64,000 nt of DNA from Veillonella ratti. Lineage in GTDB: Bacteria > Bacillota > Negativicutes > Veillonellales > Veillonellaceae. Below are positions 19,548 to 30,469 of the stretch, one piece after another (position 1 is the first letter of the stretch; each line of letters opens with the position of its first letter). The translations under genes were made by a program, and so were the position numbers. The notes below the pieces were generated by a model. That model made no database searches, had not been told where the DNA came from, and saw only the letters and a list, made by a program, of their open reading frames with translations. Where the stretch lies: contig NZ_RQUX01000007.1 in assembly GCF_003992115.1 (NCBI RefSeq), forward strand, positions 1 to 64,000. Reading direction: 5' to 3'.

Positions 19548-20048
19548 TTATAAAAACTTATCGTACGCTAATTTATCGCCATTTTGAAAAACAATAACAC
19601 CGCAATAAATATAGCCATTCTTTGTCAAAATATGTTGCATTCGTTTATTCGGAAAATCCGTATCCACTCTAATGTATTTCACGCCTTTAGCTACACAAAG
19701 TTTGTCTATTAAACCAAAAGCTATGTCGGCAATGCCCTTGCCTCGTGCTTTTTTACTAAAAGCCATGCGATGAACCACGGCATAAGGCGCCTCACTTCGC
19801 CACGCCCCGTTAATATCGTCATAGGCCGGTTCGCCGTCAAAATCAACGCACATATAACCTAAAATATCCTTATCGGCCTTGATAACATACCCTTTTTTCT
19901 TCTCAATATCAGCTTCAATTGTATCGCGATTGGGATATGCTTCCGTCCATTGCACGAATCCCTGTTCTTTTTGAAAAGCACGCCCTTCTTCAATAATTTC
20001 ATAGCATACTTCTAACTCTTTACTGTTTGCTAATTCAAGTGAATACAT
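19548..20048 (-). CDS. GNAT family N-acetyltransferase
   Basis: Acetyl-CoA-dependent acetyltransferase fold; the acceptor is unknown. The acetyl-CoA-binding motif is visible as MAFSKKARGKGIADIAFGL, followed by a C-terminal NKRMQHILTKNGYIYCG typical of GNAT proteins. TTGGAGG 7 bp upstream supports the ATG at 20048 (166 aa). It lies 48 bp after the tannase-like gene on the same strand, so both may be on one transcript. Confidence 0.85.
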   Translation of the reverse strand: MYSLELANSKELEVCYEIIEEGRAFQKEQGFVQWTEAYPNRDTIEADIEKKKGYVIKADKDILGYMCVDFDGEPAYDDINGAWRSEAPYAVVHRMAFSKKARGKGIADIAFGLIDKLCVAKGVKYIRVDTDFPNKRMQHILTKNGYIYCGVIVFQNGDKLAYDKFL

Positions 20049-20096
20049 TATAATGCCTCCAACTAACACCCTAACAATTTAAACACTACTGTTTTT

Positions 20097-21704
20097 TTAT
20101 TCAGTAACGATTTTATCTATCCAATCAAAAAGTTCTTGTAAATCATAGTCGCCGGCATGTGGAACGCCCCATGGCAAATCAAAATCAACATCGTAGCCAT
20201 AGTTAGTCAAGCGTGTAGCCACAATTAGCGGCACGGCCATGGACGTGTTGTTATCCTTTTCACCATAACGAATACGCCAATGCTGTGTCTGTCCCTTCGT
20301 CTTTGAAGCGTCATTTGGTTCAATATAGTTAAGCGGATTCATCATTTTGACGATATGTTCATCTGCCACAGCAGTGCCGTCACCATTAATAGAGGCAAAT
20401 TGTGTGAAATGCTGATTGTCTACCGTAGCCGTGCCGAAAAGATTGTTTTCACCGGTAGAATTATCGCGGGAATCAAAAGCACCCGGCGCTTTCATACGGC
20501 CTACGGATGTATTATAAGCAAGCCAATCAACATCGACGATTTTACCCGGATTTTTCGCATCATACACTAAAAAATCGGCATCGGAAATATCCGTTCCTGC
20601 TGCTTTAGCTTTTTCAGCACTCTTAATGATATACGATTTAGCATAATCCATGAATGAGCCGTTACCGTTAAAGTCGAGTGACAATAACTTACCGTCTTGA
20701 TCTTTTAGCTGTAAACTATTCAAATAGGTAGGAAAATTATTTTTCAAAAGGTCGCTATAAGCAATCACGTCAGCCGTCAATTGAACTGCCTCTTGAGTTT
20801 GTTGCTTACCAGGTGCTTCACCGGACATGTCCGGCATAGCTGTCATATCCGGGGTGGCTCCGGCCGAGCTGTTCCCCAAGGTAGGATCAGGTGGCTCCAT
20901 TTGACCGCCAAAGGACGGCATACCTGTATATTCATTGACACCGTTATATGACCATTCGTAGGCCATATCGGCATGGTCAAGGTCGGTAATCGGGCAATAC
21001 GCCGATACGGCAAAAATATCTGTTCGCGCATCGGCCGCTCCAACCTCTTGTAAATACGGAGCATAATCGGATTCATTACCGGTAGCGCCTAGTAACAGGG
21101 ATAAGGCTCCACCGGCGCTGGTGCCATTAGAGATGATTTTATTCGCATCACCGGGCATAATGTTATCATTCTTATGTAAATAGGCCACGGCGGCCTTTAA
21201 ATCAACAATAGCGGCCGGCGCTTTACCGTAATAGACACCTTCTGCCGTTTCGTTACTGCGACCGCGTGCAGCCGGTGCCGCCACAACAAGGCCACGGGAT
21301 AAAGCATATAAAACAGCATTTGGTTCGCCATCTTTAGAAAGGGTCGGTGTGGACGCTTTCCCTGGACGATAGCCCCCTACCGAATTTGGTAAAAAGATAG
21401 GTGCCGATTCAGCTGTATATTTGCCATCTTTTTCATTTTGAAAATAGGCTTCCGGAATATACACATTCATTGACTGATAGGTCGTATCCACCGGATTGGC
21501 TACGTACGGAATATTTTCATAAGCTCTAAAGGTAACATCCTTGCCATCAACTGCCATGGTACGCGTTTCATAATTTTGGATTTTAAAATCCAAAGGATCA
21601 GCCGCACTTACCGAGCCCATCATTCCCCCCACAGTGAAAGCCGCTCCCATAAGAACCATAGCCCGTAATACCTTTTTATACTTTGAATGTTTTACTATTC
21701 CCAT
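20097..21704 (-). CDS. Secreted tannase-like esterase (subtype B)
   Basis: Predicted serine esterase of the alpha/beta-hydrolase fold related to the Lactobacillus plantarum-type (subtype B) tannases, which hydrolyse galloyl esters. Recognised blocks, from memory of the family: PNSVGGYRPG, GDANKIISNGTSAGGA, FAVSAYCPITDLDHADMAYEW, HWRIRYGEKDNNTS and PHAGDYDLQELFDWID. These give a likely triad Ser196, Asp484, His516. A signal peptide with a hydrophobic core (about 12-30) and a VSA-A cleavage site after residue 34 predicts export. Residues about 262-305 are a Pro/Met/Gly-rich insert in the lid region. Substrate preference is inferred; other esters are possible. Confidence 0.82.
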   Translation of the reverse strand: MGIVKHSKYKKVLRAMVLMGAAFTVGGMMGSVSAADPLDFKIQNYETRTMAVDGKDVTFRAYENIPYVANPVDTTYQSMNVYIPEAYFQNEKDGKYTAESAPIFLPNSVGGYRPGKASTPTLSKDGEPNAVLYALSRGLVVAAPAARGRSNETAEGVYYGKAPAAIVDLKAAVAYLHKNDNIMPGDANKIISNGTSAGGALSLLLGATGNESDYAPYLQEVGAADARTDIFAVSAYCPITDLDHADMAYEWSYNGVNEYTGMPSFGGQMEPPDPTLGNSSAGATPDMTAMPDMSGEAPGKQQTQEAVQLTADVIAYSDLLKNNFPTYLNSLQLKDQDGKLLSLDFNGNGSFMDYAKSYIIKSAEKAKAAGTDISDADFLVYDAKNPGKIVDVDWLAYNTSVGRMKAPGAFDSRDNSTGENNLFGTATVDNQHFTQFASINGDGTAVADEHIVKMMNPLNYIEPNDASKTKGQTQHWRIRYGEKDNNTSMAVPLIVATRLTNYGYDVDFDLPWGVPHAGDYDLQELFDWIDKIVTE

Positions 21705-21809
21705 AATAGCCTCTCTCCTTTCAATGTTTTGTACATCTAACTATATCTATATTATAACTTTTATTTGTATTGATTGTAATTATAAATTGAAAGATTAGAA
21801 GAAATATGA

Positions 21810-21876
21810 AAAAAACTATTGTCATCTCAGACCTAAATCATTCAATGATTAGTCTTCACCCGACAATAGTTTTTTA
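21810..21876 (-). terminator. Terminator after the first lipoprotein gene
   Basis: AAAAACTATTGTC (21811-21823) pairs with GACAATAGTTTTT (21862-21874) around a 38-base loop. T-runs occur on both strands. Its stem is nearly the same as the one after the neighbouring paralogue. Confidence 0.75.
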
Positions 21877-21940
21877 GTATTGGCTAATGTAGATTATTTG
21901 CATTTATATCATAAATTCTTAGCTCTATATTTAATTCTTG

Positions 21941-22516
21941 TCATCCGTCAATAAATTGAACAAAGTTACCTTTAGCATCAAATTCTGTTGAATATGATTC
22001 TTTAGAACCATCGATTAGAATGTAGGCTTTATATGTGTGATTAGAACCATAATAGATATATCCCACTGTTTTTTCAACTTTACCGTTTTCAATCGATTTC
22101 GCTTTTTCCTCAGCCACTTTATACATCTCAGGGATTTTACTATAGTCGATGGCATCGATTGGCATAAGATTATCTTTCACAGTAAGACCATCAGGAATGA
22201 ACGCTGCGCCTGCATTCTGCCACTTGCTGTCCATATAAATATATTGGTCAACTTTGTCACTGGTGCCGGGAACCAAAATATTAATACTAATCGTATTTCC
22301 GTGCTCTTCTGTATCCGAAACCACTACATTGTTGAACACCTTAATTTCTTTTCCCTTAAATTCCGATTGTTCTTTTAATTCTGTAATAACCTTAGCCGCT
22401 AGCCCCGGTTCGGTAATTATGCTTTTTTTACCACCACCGGTGCCACTGTCACCACCGCAGCCTAACACAGCCAAAATAGTGATAATCATGAAAACAATCC
22501 CTAATAGTCTTTTCAT
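21941..22516 (-). CDS. Lipoprotein of unknown function, tandem copy 1
   Basis: 191-aa predicted lipoprotein. MKRLLGIVFMIITILAVLGC gives a type II signal peptide with Cys20 as the lipidated residue, then a Gly/Ser linker. The mature part (TEPGLAAKVITELKE, INILVPGTSDKVDQYIY, MPIDAIDYSKIPEMY, a C-terminal FDAKGNFVQF) has no family I recognise. The ATG at 22516 follows GGAGGGG by 4 bp. It is the same length as, and roughly half identical to, the gene immediately upstream, and both are followed by the same kind of terminator, so a local duplication is likely. Confidence 0.8.
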   Translation of the reverse strand: MKRLLGIVFMIITILAVLGCGGDSGTGGGKKSIITEPGLAAKVITELKEQSEFKGKEIKVFNNVVVSDTEEHGNTISINILVPGTSDKVDQYIYMDSKWQNAGAAFIPDGLTVKDNLMPIDAIDYSKIPEMYKVAEEKAKSIENGKVEKTVGYIYYGSNHTYKAYILIDGSKESYSTEFDAKGNFVQFIDG

Positions 22517-22620
22517 AATACCCCTCCCATATATAAAACTAAATAACACTAACGACTTTCCCAATAGAACATTTCATGCACACACACAATATAATTAGTA
22601 ATATATATAATCTTAAAAGA

Positions 22621-22682
22621 AAAAACTATTGCCGAATCGAACACAATCTAAAATTAGAAATTCTCCAACGACAATAGTTTTT
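22621..22682 (-). terminator. Terminator after the second lipoprotein gene
   Basis: AAAAACTATTG (22621-22631) pairs with CAATAGTTTTT (22672-22682). The stem is the same 11-mer found at 21811, indicating that the duplication included the terminator. Confidence 0.75.
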
Positions 22683-22780
22683 ACATTAATCTTACTGTTT
22701 ACAATAGTAGTAGCGTCTCAAAATTATTAAATAACAGCTTATTCCCTTTCTAGTTGTATAAAACCAGCGCCTAATAATTA

Positions 22781-23356
22781 CTATTCTTTTTTCATTTCAA
22801 TGAGGTTGCCTTTAGAGTCAAAAATGGCGTCGAACTTTTCTCTGGCCCCTTCAATTTTAAGATGAGCATCATATTTACGTTCATTAATATCAAAAATGTA
22901 AATCAGCTGTTCATCTACTTTACCGCCTTCAATCTCTTTGGCCTTATCTTGGGCTATTTTATACATATCGGGAATCTTACTGTAATCGATAGAGTCGATT
23001 GGCATAACATTGTCTTTCATATCACCGTCACCCGAAATCTGAACCGGCTGCGGGCTAGCCCATTTACCATTCTGATACACATAATTATCAACTTTATCAT
23101 TAGTGTCAGGAACAAGGATATTAATATCGATGCGACTTCCTACACCCTTAAGATCGCTAACCAGTACATTTTGAAATACCTGAATATCTTTCCCCTTTAA
23201 TGCAGGTGTTTCTTTTAATTCGGAAATAGCCTTAGCCGCCAAACCAGGCTCTGTAAAAATACTTTTCCCAGAACCGCCGGTAATACTGTCAGTACCGCAT
23301 CCCAGAACAGCCAAGACAGTAATAACCATCAAAACAATACCCCATATTCGTTTCAT
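22781..23356 (-). CDS. Lipoprotein of unknown function, tandem copy 2
   Basis: 191-aa paralogue of the adjacent downstream gene. The signal peptide MKRIWGIVLMVITVLAVLGC again ends in a lipobox with Cys20. Shared blocks are FTEPGLAAKAISELKE, INILVPDTNDKVDNYVY, MPIDSIDYSKIPDMYKIA and FDSKGNL. The ATG at 23356 follows GGAGGGG by 4 bp and matches copy 1 exactly in length. A small extracytoplasmic domain is likely, but no function can be assigned. Confidence 0.8.
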   Translation of the reverse strand: MKRIWGIVLMVITVLAVLGCGTDSITGGSGKSIFTEPGLAAKAISELKETPALKGKDIQVFQNVLVSDLKGVGSRIDINILVPDTNDKVDNYVYQNGKWASPQPVQISGDGDMKDNVMPIDSIDYSKIPDMYKIAQDKAKEIEGGKVDEQLIYIFDINERKYDAHLKIEGAREKFDAIFDSKGNLIEMKKE

Positions 23357-23522
23357 AATACCCCTCCCTAAATATAAACACGACACTACTTACTACGTTA
23401 ATAGTACAATATTTTTTGAATTTACACTATATATTTATTCCAAGAAGTAATGCCAATTATGCATTTTAATGATATAAGTGCCAACTTAAGACTATTTTCC
23501 GCTCCCCATGTAGAATCCTCTG

Positions 23523-24362
23523 TTATATTCGCTGTAAGGTCTCGACTGCTTTTACCTTATCAATAATAGTCTTCACAATATTATCCAAACGACTATCTTC
23601 ATCATAATTGGCCGGGCAGGCAAAATTAACACGATTGTCTTTAATCAGGTTTTTCGCCACATTAATTCCGTTTTCCTGTTCCGGATTATATACGGCAATG
23701 GCTTGGCCGCCGTTAACCTTAACGAGTTTCATACAAGGCACATCGGTAAGGCCGTCGCCGATGTAAATCATATTGCTAAACGGCACACGTCGTTGCTCTT
23801 CCGGCGTATACTGGTTGAGCTCTTTATCGCTACTCGTCGTAATATCCAATACGCCCTTGTTGATACGGAATAAGAATTACGTTTTTGCCGTGTAATTTAC
23901 GGCAATCTTAGGCCATTCAATAAGACCGTTGTAATCATATTTGAATTCGCAGGCATATATCTTTTTGAAAAACTTGGCAATTGCACTACCGTCGATGATT
24001 TCTTTTACACCGGACGATACAATATAGTGTTCTATTTGCACGCCTTTTGACTCACCGTAAGCACTGATGCGGTCAAACCAAGTAATTACGCCTGGGAAAT
24101 ATTCAATGCCTTCCCCCAATTTATTTAACGTTTGGCGTGTAATCGGTACTTCATGAAGGCGACTCATCTTAACCATCATGAACATATACGCCAAAATACT
24201 GTCCATCCCGTCTTTATCGATTAAACCGTTAGCTTCACGCCAAAAATCTGCCGTCGTCATACCAAGTTCCGGAATAAAACCATATTCCTGCATATCCTTA
24301 GTACAAAGCGTCTTATCAAAATCATACATCAACGCCACAATCGGCTTTTCATTCATTTGCAT
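23523..24362 (-). pseudogene. HAD-family phosphatase interrupted by one in-frame stop
   Basis: An 840-bp frame is open from the ATG at 24362 (AAAGGAG 5 bp upstream) to 23523 except for one TAA at 23877-23879. The first part has the HAD nucleophile motif YDFDKT near residue 15 and a VSSG motif II. After the stop the same frame continues at once with FLFRINKGVLDITTS and then the motif IV acidic pair in YIGDGLTDVPCMKL. Both halves are needed for activity. No frameshift is required; a CAA-to-TAA change (Gln to stop) is the simplest cause. A TTG at 23849 could restart translation but would give only the C-terminal part. A sequencing error or stop read-through cannot be excluded. Confidence 0.85.
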
Positions 24363-24400
24363 ATAAACTCCTTTCATACCGTGGCCCATCCACTCCCCTA

Positions 24401-24620
24401 GTATATGGGCGCCGCTTGCGAATCGGGACCGCGCCGCTTGCGAATTGCTTTTAAACGCAAAAAGACTTCTCCATTCTGGGCAAGCTAGCCTTTCGTACGT
24501 GTACGCCCAATCACACCCCAATTGTATATGGTCGCCGCTTGCGAATTGCTTTTTAATACGCGAAAAGACTTCCTTATCGCGATAAGCCAGCCTTCATGCT
24601 TGCATGCCAGATGGCGATTC
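24401..24620. repeat. Two diverged tandem copies of a ~100-bp intergenic unit
   Basis: Copy A (about 24401-24523) and copy B (about 24524-24620) both start GTATATGG-CGCCGCTTGCGAAT, continue with GAATTGCTTTT, an ACGC-AAAAGACTTC stretch, and a related AAGC-AGCCTT-GC-TG-ACGCC tail. The 14-mer CGCCGCTTGCGAAT occurs three times exactly (24410-24423, 24432-24445, 24533-24546), one being an extra partial copy. No reading frame of interest covers it. It resembles a decayed intergenic repeat family. Confidence 0.65.
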
Positions 24621-24637
24621 GCGATAAGGAAGTCTTT
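24564..24637 (-). terminator. Very strong hairpin after the small membrane protein gene
   Basis: A perfect 19-bp stem: 24564-24582 (AAAGACTTCCTTATCGCGA) pairs with 24619-24637. The loop of 36 bases can form further pairs. It begins 7 bp past the stop of the gene ending at 24644. T-runs are TTTT on the minus strand and TTTATTTTT on the plus strand. Termination is likely, but the length is more than needed. Confidence 0.7.
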
Positions 24638-24643
24638 ATTTTT

Positions 24644-25015
24644 CTAAAAAAGCTTTCGTAAGAGCGCCCATATACCGACGCCTAGTCCCAACACAATAAA
24701 TCCAATTAAAAATAAACCACCAAAGAAAGTTAACACACTAAAAAGAACAACTGCGAGAGCTGCCATGATTAATTTACCCTTCCAGCCCACGGAGCTGAAG
24801 GTAAATATTTTTACGCCCGGAATTGTCTGTTGAAAATAATCATTATAACCGGTGCCATCAGACATTTCATGACTCTTGGCACGGTTCTCACGACGAATAT
24901 CCTCTTCCGATTGCTCACGGCCGGTTTCATCTATGGTCACGCCGTCAAACGCACGACGTTCTTCTTCCGATAACACACTCGTCTGTTTAGAATCATAAGA
25001 TTGTTTATCTTCCAT
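24644..25015 (-). CDS. Small membrane protein of unknown function
   Basis: 123-aa protein not recognised. The first 60 residues are charged and hydrophilic, rich in Glu, Arg and Ser (SEEERRAFDGVTIDETGREQ). Residues about 80-118 form one or two hydrophobic segments (MAALAVVLFSVLTFFGGLFL, IGFIVLGLGVGIWALL), ending in RKLF. AGGAGATTGCT lies before the ATG. It stands between gatB and the repeat region, with a hairpin on each side, so it is probably transcribed alone. Confidence 0.65.
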   Translation of the reverse strand: MEDKQSYDSKQTSVLSEEERRAFDGVTIDETGREQSEEDIRRENRAKSHEMSDGTGYNDYFQQTIPGVKIFTFSSVGWKGKLIMAALAVVLFSVLTFFGGLFLIGFIVLGLGVGIWALLRKLF

Positions 25016-25072
25016 AGCAATCTCCTGTGTTTTAAATCAAAGAATCGGAATTAATAGGTCCTACGCTTACTA

Positions 25073-25106
25073 AATTTGGAATTATGTATAACCATAATTC
25101 CAAATT
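25073..25106 (-). terminator. AT-rich hairpin after gatB
   Basis: A perfect 14-bp stem, AATTTGGAATTATG (25073-25086) with CATAATTCCAAATT (25093-25106), six-base loop. It lies 24 bp past the gatB stop. The following T-run on the minus strand is short, so termination may be weak. Confidence 0.55.
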
Positions 25107-25129
25107 ATATAAGCTGAAAACTTTTAAAT

Positions 25130-26572
25130 TTATGCGTTCAAATGTTTCTGCAATAATTCGTTAACAACGCCCGGATTAGCGCGGCCCTTGCTGAGTTTCA
25201 TAACCTGGCCTACCAAGAAACCGATAGCTTTGCCTTTACCGCTCTTGAAGTCTTCTACAGACTTAGGATTGTCGGCAATAACCTGTTTTACAATTTCTTC
25301 AATTGCACCGGTATCGGTAATCTGAACGAGACCTTGTTCTTCAACGATAGCTTGCGGATCTTTACCGGTTTCCCACATGGAAACGATAACTTTTTTCGCA
25401 ATTTTACCGGAAATAGTGCCTTTGTTGATAAGCTCAATCATAGCGGCCAATTGAGCCGGTTTAACTTTCGCATCGGCAAAAGTAATATTGGCTTCGTTCA
25501 CCATTTTGGACAAATCACCGAGCATCCAGTTAGCCGCTGTTTTAGCATCGGCACCGGCTTTAACGGCTTCATCAAGGTAATCAGCAGTTTCACGCATAGT
25601 TGTCAAAATCGCACTGTCTTCTTCAGATAAACCGTAATCGGCTTGGAAACGAGCCATTTTAGCATCCGGCAATTCCGGTAAAGACTGACGAGCCGCTTCA
25701 ATTTGTTCGTCCGTAATCACGATTGGCACCAAGTCAGGTTCAGGGAAATAACGGTAGTCGTTTTCCGCTTCTTTTTTACGCATAGACAATGTCATGCCCT
25801 TGCTATCGTCCCAAGTACGGGTTTCCTGAACGATAGTACCGCCGTCTTCCAAGGTTTCAGCCTGACGAATGGCTTCATATTCAACACCTTTTTGCAAAGC
25901 AGTTAAGGAGTTCATATTCTTAATTTCAGTTTTGGTGCCTAATTTTTCATCGCCCATCAAGCGTACAGAAATATTGGCGTCGCAGCGCAAGCTGCCTTCT
26001 TCCATACGAACGTCGGACACGTCCAAATATTTAATGATGGAACGGATTTTTTCCACATAGGCACGGGCTTCTTCACCGGAGCGAAGATCAGGTTCCGATA
26101 CGATTTCCAACAAAGGTACACCGGTGCGGTTGTAGTCAACGTTGGAGGAATCGGATGTACTGATAGTGTTGCCACTGTGGACCAATTTACCGGCATCTTC
26201 TTCCATGTGAATACGGGTAATGCGGATACGACGAGTTTTGCCGCCCACTTCGATATCGATATGACCGTTCAAGCAGATTGGCAAGTCATATTGGGATGTC
26301 TGCCAGTTTTTAGGCAAATCCGGATAGTAATAGTTTTTACGGTCGAATTTATTGAATTGTAAAATTTCACAGTTCAAGGCTAAACCGACACGAATGGCAT
26401 ATTCAACTACTTTCTGGTTAAGTACCGGCATAACGCCTGGTAAACCTAAACATACAGGGCAAACATGAGTATTTTGGTCGCCGCCGAATTCAGTGGTACA
26501 ACCGCAGAAAATCTTAGATTTAGTCTTTAACTCCGTATGGACTTCCAGCCCTACGACTGTTTCGTATTTCAT
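25130..26572 (-). CDS. gatB: Asp-tRNA(Asn)/Glu-tRNA(Gln) amidotransferase subunit B
   Basis: tRNA-binding and kinase subunit of GatCAB, which converts Glu-tRNA(Gln) and Asp-tRNA(Asn) to the amide forms. [14 protein letters not shown] opens the protein; zinc cysteines are C23, C25, C38 and C41 (IFCGC, VCPVC). The YqeY-like tail ends [17 protein letters not shown]. The start overlaps gatA by 4 bp (ATGA). Length 480 aa is normal. Confidence 0.97.
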   Translation of the reverse strand: MKYETVVGLEVHTELKTKSKIFCGCTTEFGGDQNTHVCPVCLGLPGVMPVLNQKVVEYAIRVGLALNCEILQFNKFDRKNYYYPDLPKNWQTSQYDLPICLNGHIDIEVGGKTRRIRITRIHMEEDAGKLVHSGNTISTSDSSNVDYNRTGVPLLEIVSEPDLRSGEEARAYVEKIRSIIKYLDVSDVRMEEGSLRCDANISVRLMGDEKLGTKTEIKNMNSLTALQKGVEYEAIRQAETLEDGGTIVQETRTWDDSKGMTLSMRKKEAENDYRYFPEPDLVPIVITDEQIEAARQSLPELPDAKMARFQADYGLSEEDSAILTTMRETADYLDEAVKAGADAKTAANWMLGDLSKMVNEANITFADAKVKPAQLAAMIELINKGTISGKIAKKVIVSMWETGKDPQAIVEEQGLVQITDTGAIEEIVKQVIADNPKSVEDFKSGKGKAIGFLVGQVMKLSKGRANPGVVNELLQKHLNA

Positions 26573-28026
26573 AGTGTTACCTCCCCAATGGATGCGATTT
26601 TATTGCATTCCGGACAAGCCTGTTCGAATGTATAAGCCGTACGGAATAAGACTTCTTCACCCATAGCCGGTGCCAACAATTGCATACCGATAGGCATGCC
26701 GTTGGATGCAAAACCTGCCGGGATGGAAATGCCCGGAATACCGGCCAAGTTAACCGGGGTGGTACAAATATCTTCTAAATACATGGACAATGGATCGTTA
26801 ATTTTTTCACCGAACTTAAACGCTGTATTCGGTGCAGTCGGTGTTAACAATACATCTACTTTTTCAAAAGCCGAATCAAATTCGTTTTTAATCAAACGAC
26901 GAGCTTTCAAGGCTTTTAAATAATAGGCATCATAATAACCGGAGCTCAATACATAGGTACCGAGCAAGATACGACGCTGTACTTCGGCACCAAAACCTTG
27001 GGAACGAGTCTTCGTGGACATTTCAACCAAGTTATCGGCCGGTACGCGTAAACCGTAGCTTACGCCGTCATAACGAGCCAAGTTGGAGCTGGCTTCCGCC
27101 AAAGCGATAATATAGTAAGCGGATAAAGCATATTTAGAAGTCGGTAAGCTTACTTCAACGATTTCAGCACCCAAACCTTCGTATACTTTAGCGGCTTTTT
27201 CAAGCGCTTCGCGTACTTCACTGTTTAAACCTTCACCAAAATATTCTTTTGGCATACCGATTTTAAGGCCTTTTACGTCATTTACCAAGGCTTTCGTATA
27301 ATCAGGACGTTCCCCCGGAATAGACGTAGAATCACGATGGTCGTGGCCGCTGATAGCATTGAGCACGATAGCCGCATCAGTTACGTCACGGGTCACAGGT
27401 CCGATTTGGTCAAGGGATGACGCATAGGCAATGAGACCGTAACGGGACACATTACCGTAAGTAGGTTTTAAGCCTACAACACCACAATAGGATGCCGGCT
27501 GACGAACGGATCCGCCCGTATCGGAGCCCAAAGCCCACACAGCACTGCCCGCTGCTACAGAAGCTGCTGCCCCGCCGGATGAACCGCCCGGTACATAGTC
27601 GGCGTTCCAAGGGTTCGTAGTTTTGGCAAACGCGGAACTTTCGGAAGAACTACCCATGGCAAATTCGTCCATGTTAAGTTTACCAAGACTTACATAGTCT
27701 TCACCGGTTAACTTTTCAACAACGGACGCATTATATGGCGGCACGAAGTTTTCCAACATACGAGACGCACAAGTAGCCTGTTGATCTTTAATACAAATAT
27801 TATCTTTTACAGCCCCCGGAATACCGGCTAACGGCGAAATCACTTCACCGGCTGCAATTTTTTCATCTACTTTGGCAGCTACGGCCAAAGCCTGTTCGTG
27901 AGAATCCGCTAAATACGCATGTACTGTCGGTTCTGTTTTTGCTTTATGGGCAATTACGGCATTCGTTAATTCAACAGCCGATAATTCTTTGGCCACTAAT
28001 TTCTGATGTAATTCATGAATGGTCAC
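26569..28026 (-). CDS. gatA: Asp-tRNA(Asn)/Glu-tRNA(Gln) amidotransferase subunit A
   Basis: Glutaminase subunit of GatCAB, amidase-signature family. The Ser-cisSer-Lys triad is complete: Lys74 in GAVKDN, Ser149 in PGGSSGG, Ser173 in TGGSVRQPA. Translation starts at GTG (28026), preceded by AGGAGG with 7 bp spacing. It lies 11 bp after gatC and overlaps gatB. Length 485 aa. Confidence 0.97.
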   Translation of the reverse strand: MTIHELHQKLVAKELSAVELTNAVIAHKAKTEPTVHAYLADSHEQALAVAAKVDEKIAAGEVISPLAGIPGAVKDNICIKDQQATCASRMLENFVPPYNASVVEKLTGEDYVSLGKLNMDEFAMGSSSESSAFAKTTNPWNADYVPGGSSGGAAASVAAGSAVWALGSDTGGSVRQPASYCGVVGLKPTYGNVSRYGLIAYASSLDQIGPVTRDVTDAAIVLNAISGHDHRDSTSIPGERPDYTKALVNDVKGLKIGMPKEYFGEGLNSEVREALEKAAKVYEGLGAEIVEVSLPTSKYALSAYYIIALAEASSNLARYDGVSYGLRVPADNLVEMSTKTRSQGFGAEVQRRILLGTYVLSSGYYDAYYLKALKARRLIKNEFDSAFEKVDVLLTPTAPNTAFKFGEKINDPLSMYLEDICTTPVNLAGIPGISIPAGFASNGMPIGMQLLAPAMGEEVLFRTAYTFEQACPECNKIASIGEVTL

Positions 28027-28037
28027 AGTGCTTCCTC

Positions 28038-28328
28038 CTATTCCTGTATAACGCGCGGCACTTTGAAGTAACCGTCTTCTTCTTCAGGTGCATTCTGCAT
28101 TGCCAAGTCATGTGGCAACGAAGGAATCACTTCGTCCTTACGGAATACATTATATAAAGGAACTGCATGGGCCATAGGTTCTACCCCTTCAAGGTCCAAT
28201 TCTTCCAATTCAGCAACATAAGATAATACGTCATTTAACGCTTTTTCTACGGTGCCCATATTTTCTTCGCTAATATCCAAACGAGATAATAAAGCAATCT
28301 TTTTTATTTCTTCCCGATCAATTTTCAT
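28038..28328 (-). CDS. gatC: Asp-tRNA(Asn)/Glu-tRNA(Gln) amidotransferase subunit C
   Basis: Small subunit that stabilises GatA-Gat[21 protein letters not shown] and the C-terminal [30 protein letters not shown] are typical. The ATG at 28328 gives the usual 96 aa; the longer frame adds 18 non-conserved residues. An AAGGATG-type SD precedes it. First gene of gatCAB, 62 bp after ligA. Confidence 0.95.
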   Translation of the reverse strand: MKIDREEIKKIALLSRLDISEENMGTVEKALNDVLSYVAELEELDLEGVEPMAHAVPLYNVFRKDEVIPSLPHDLAMQNAPEEEDGYFKVPRVIQE

Positions 28329-28390
28329 GCGTACACATCCTTTCCATTTTATTATTATATCAAATTGACTATGACAATACAAAGTACGCC

Positions 28391-30442
<2,052 letters not shown>

Positions 30443-30469
30443 TTATTGTAAAACACTGTTTCTAACAGG

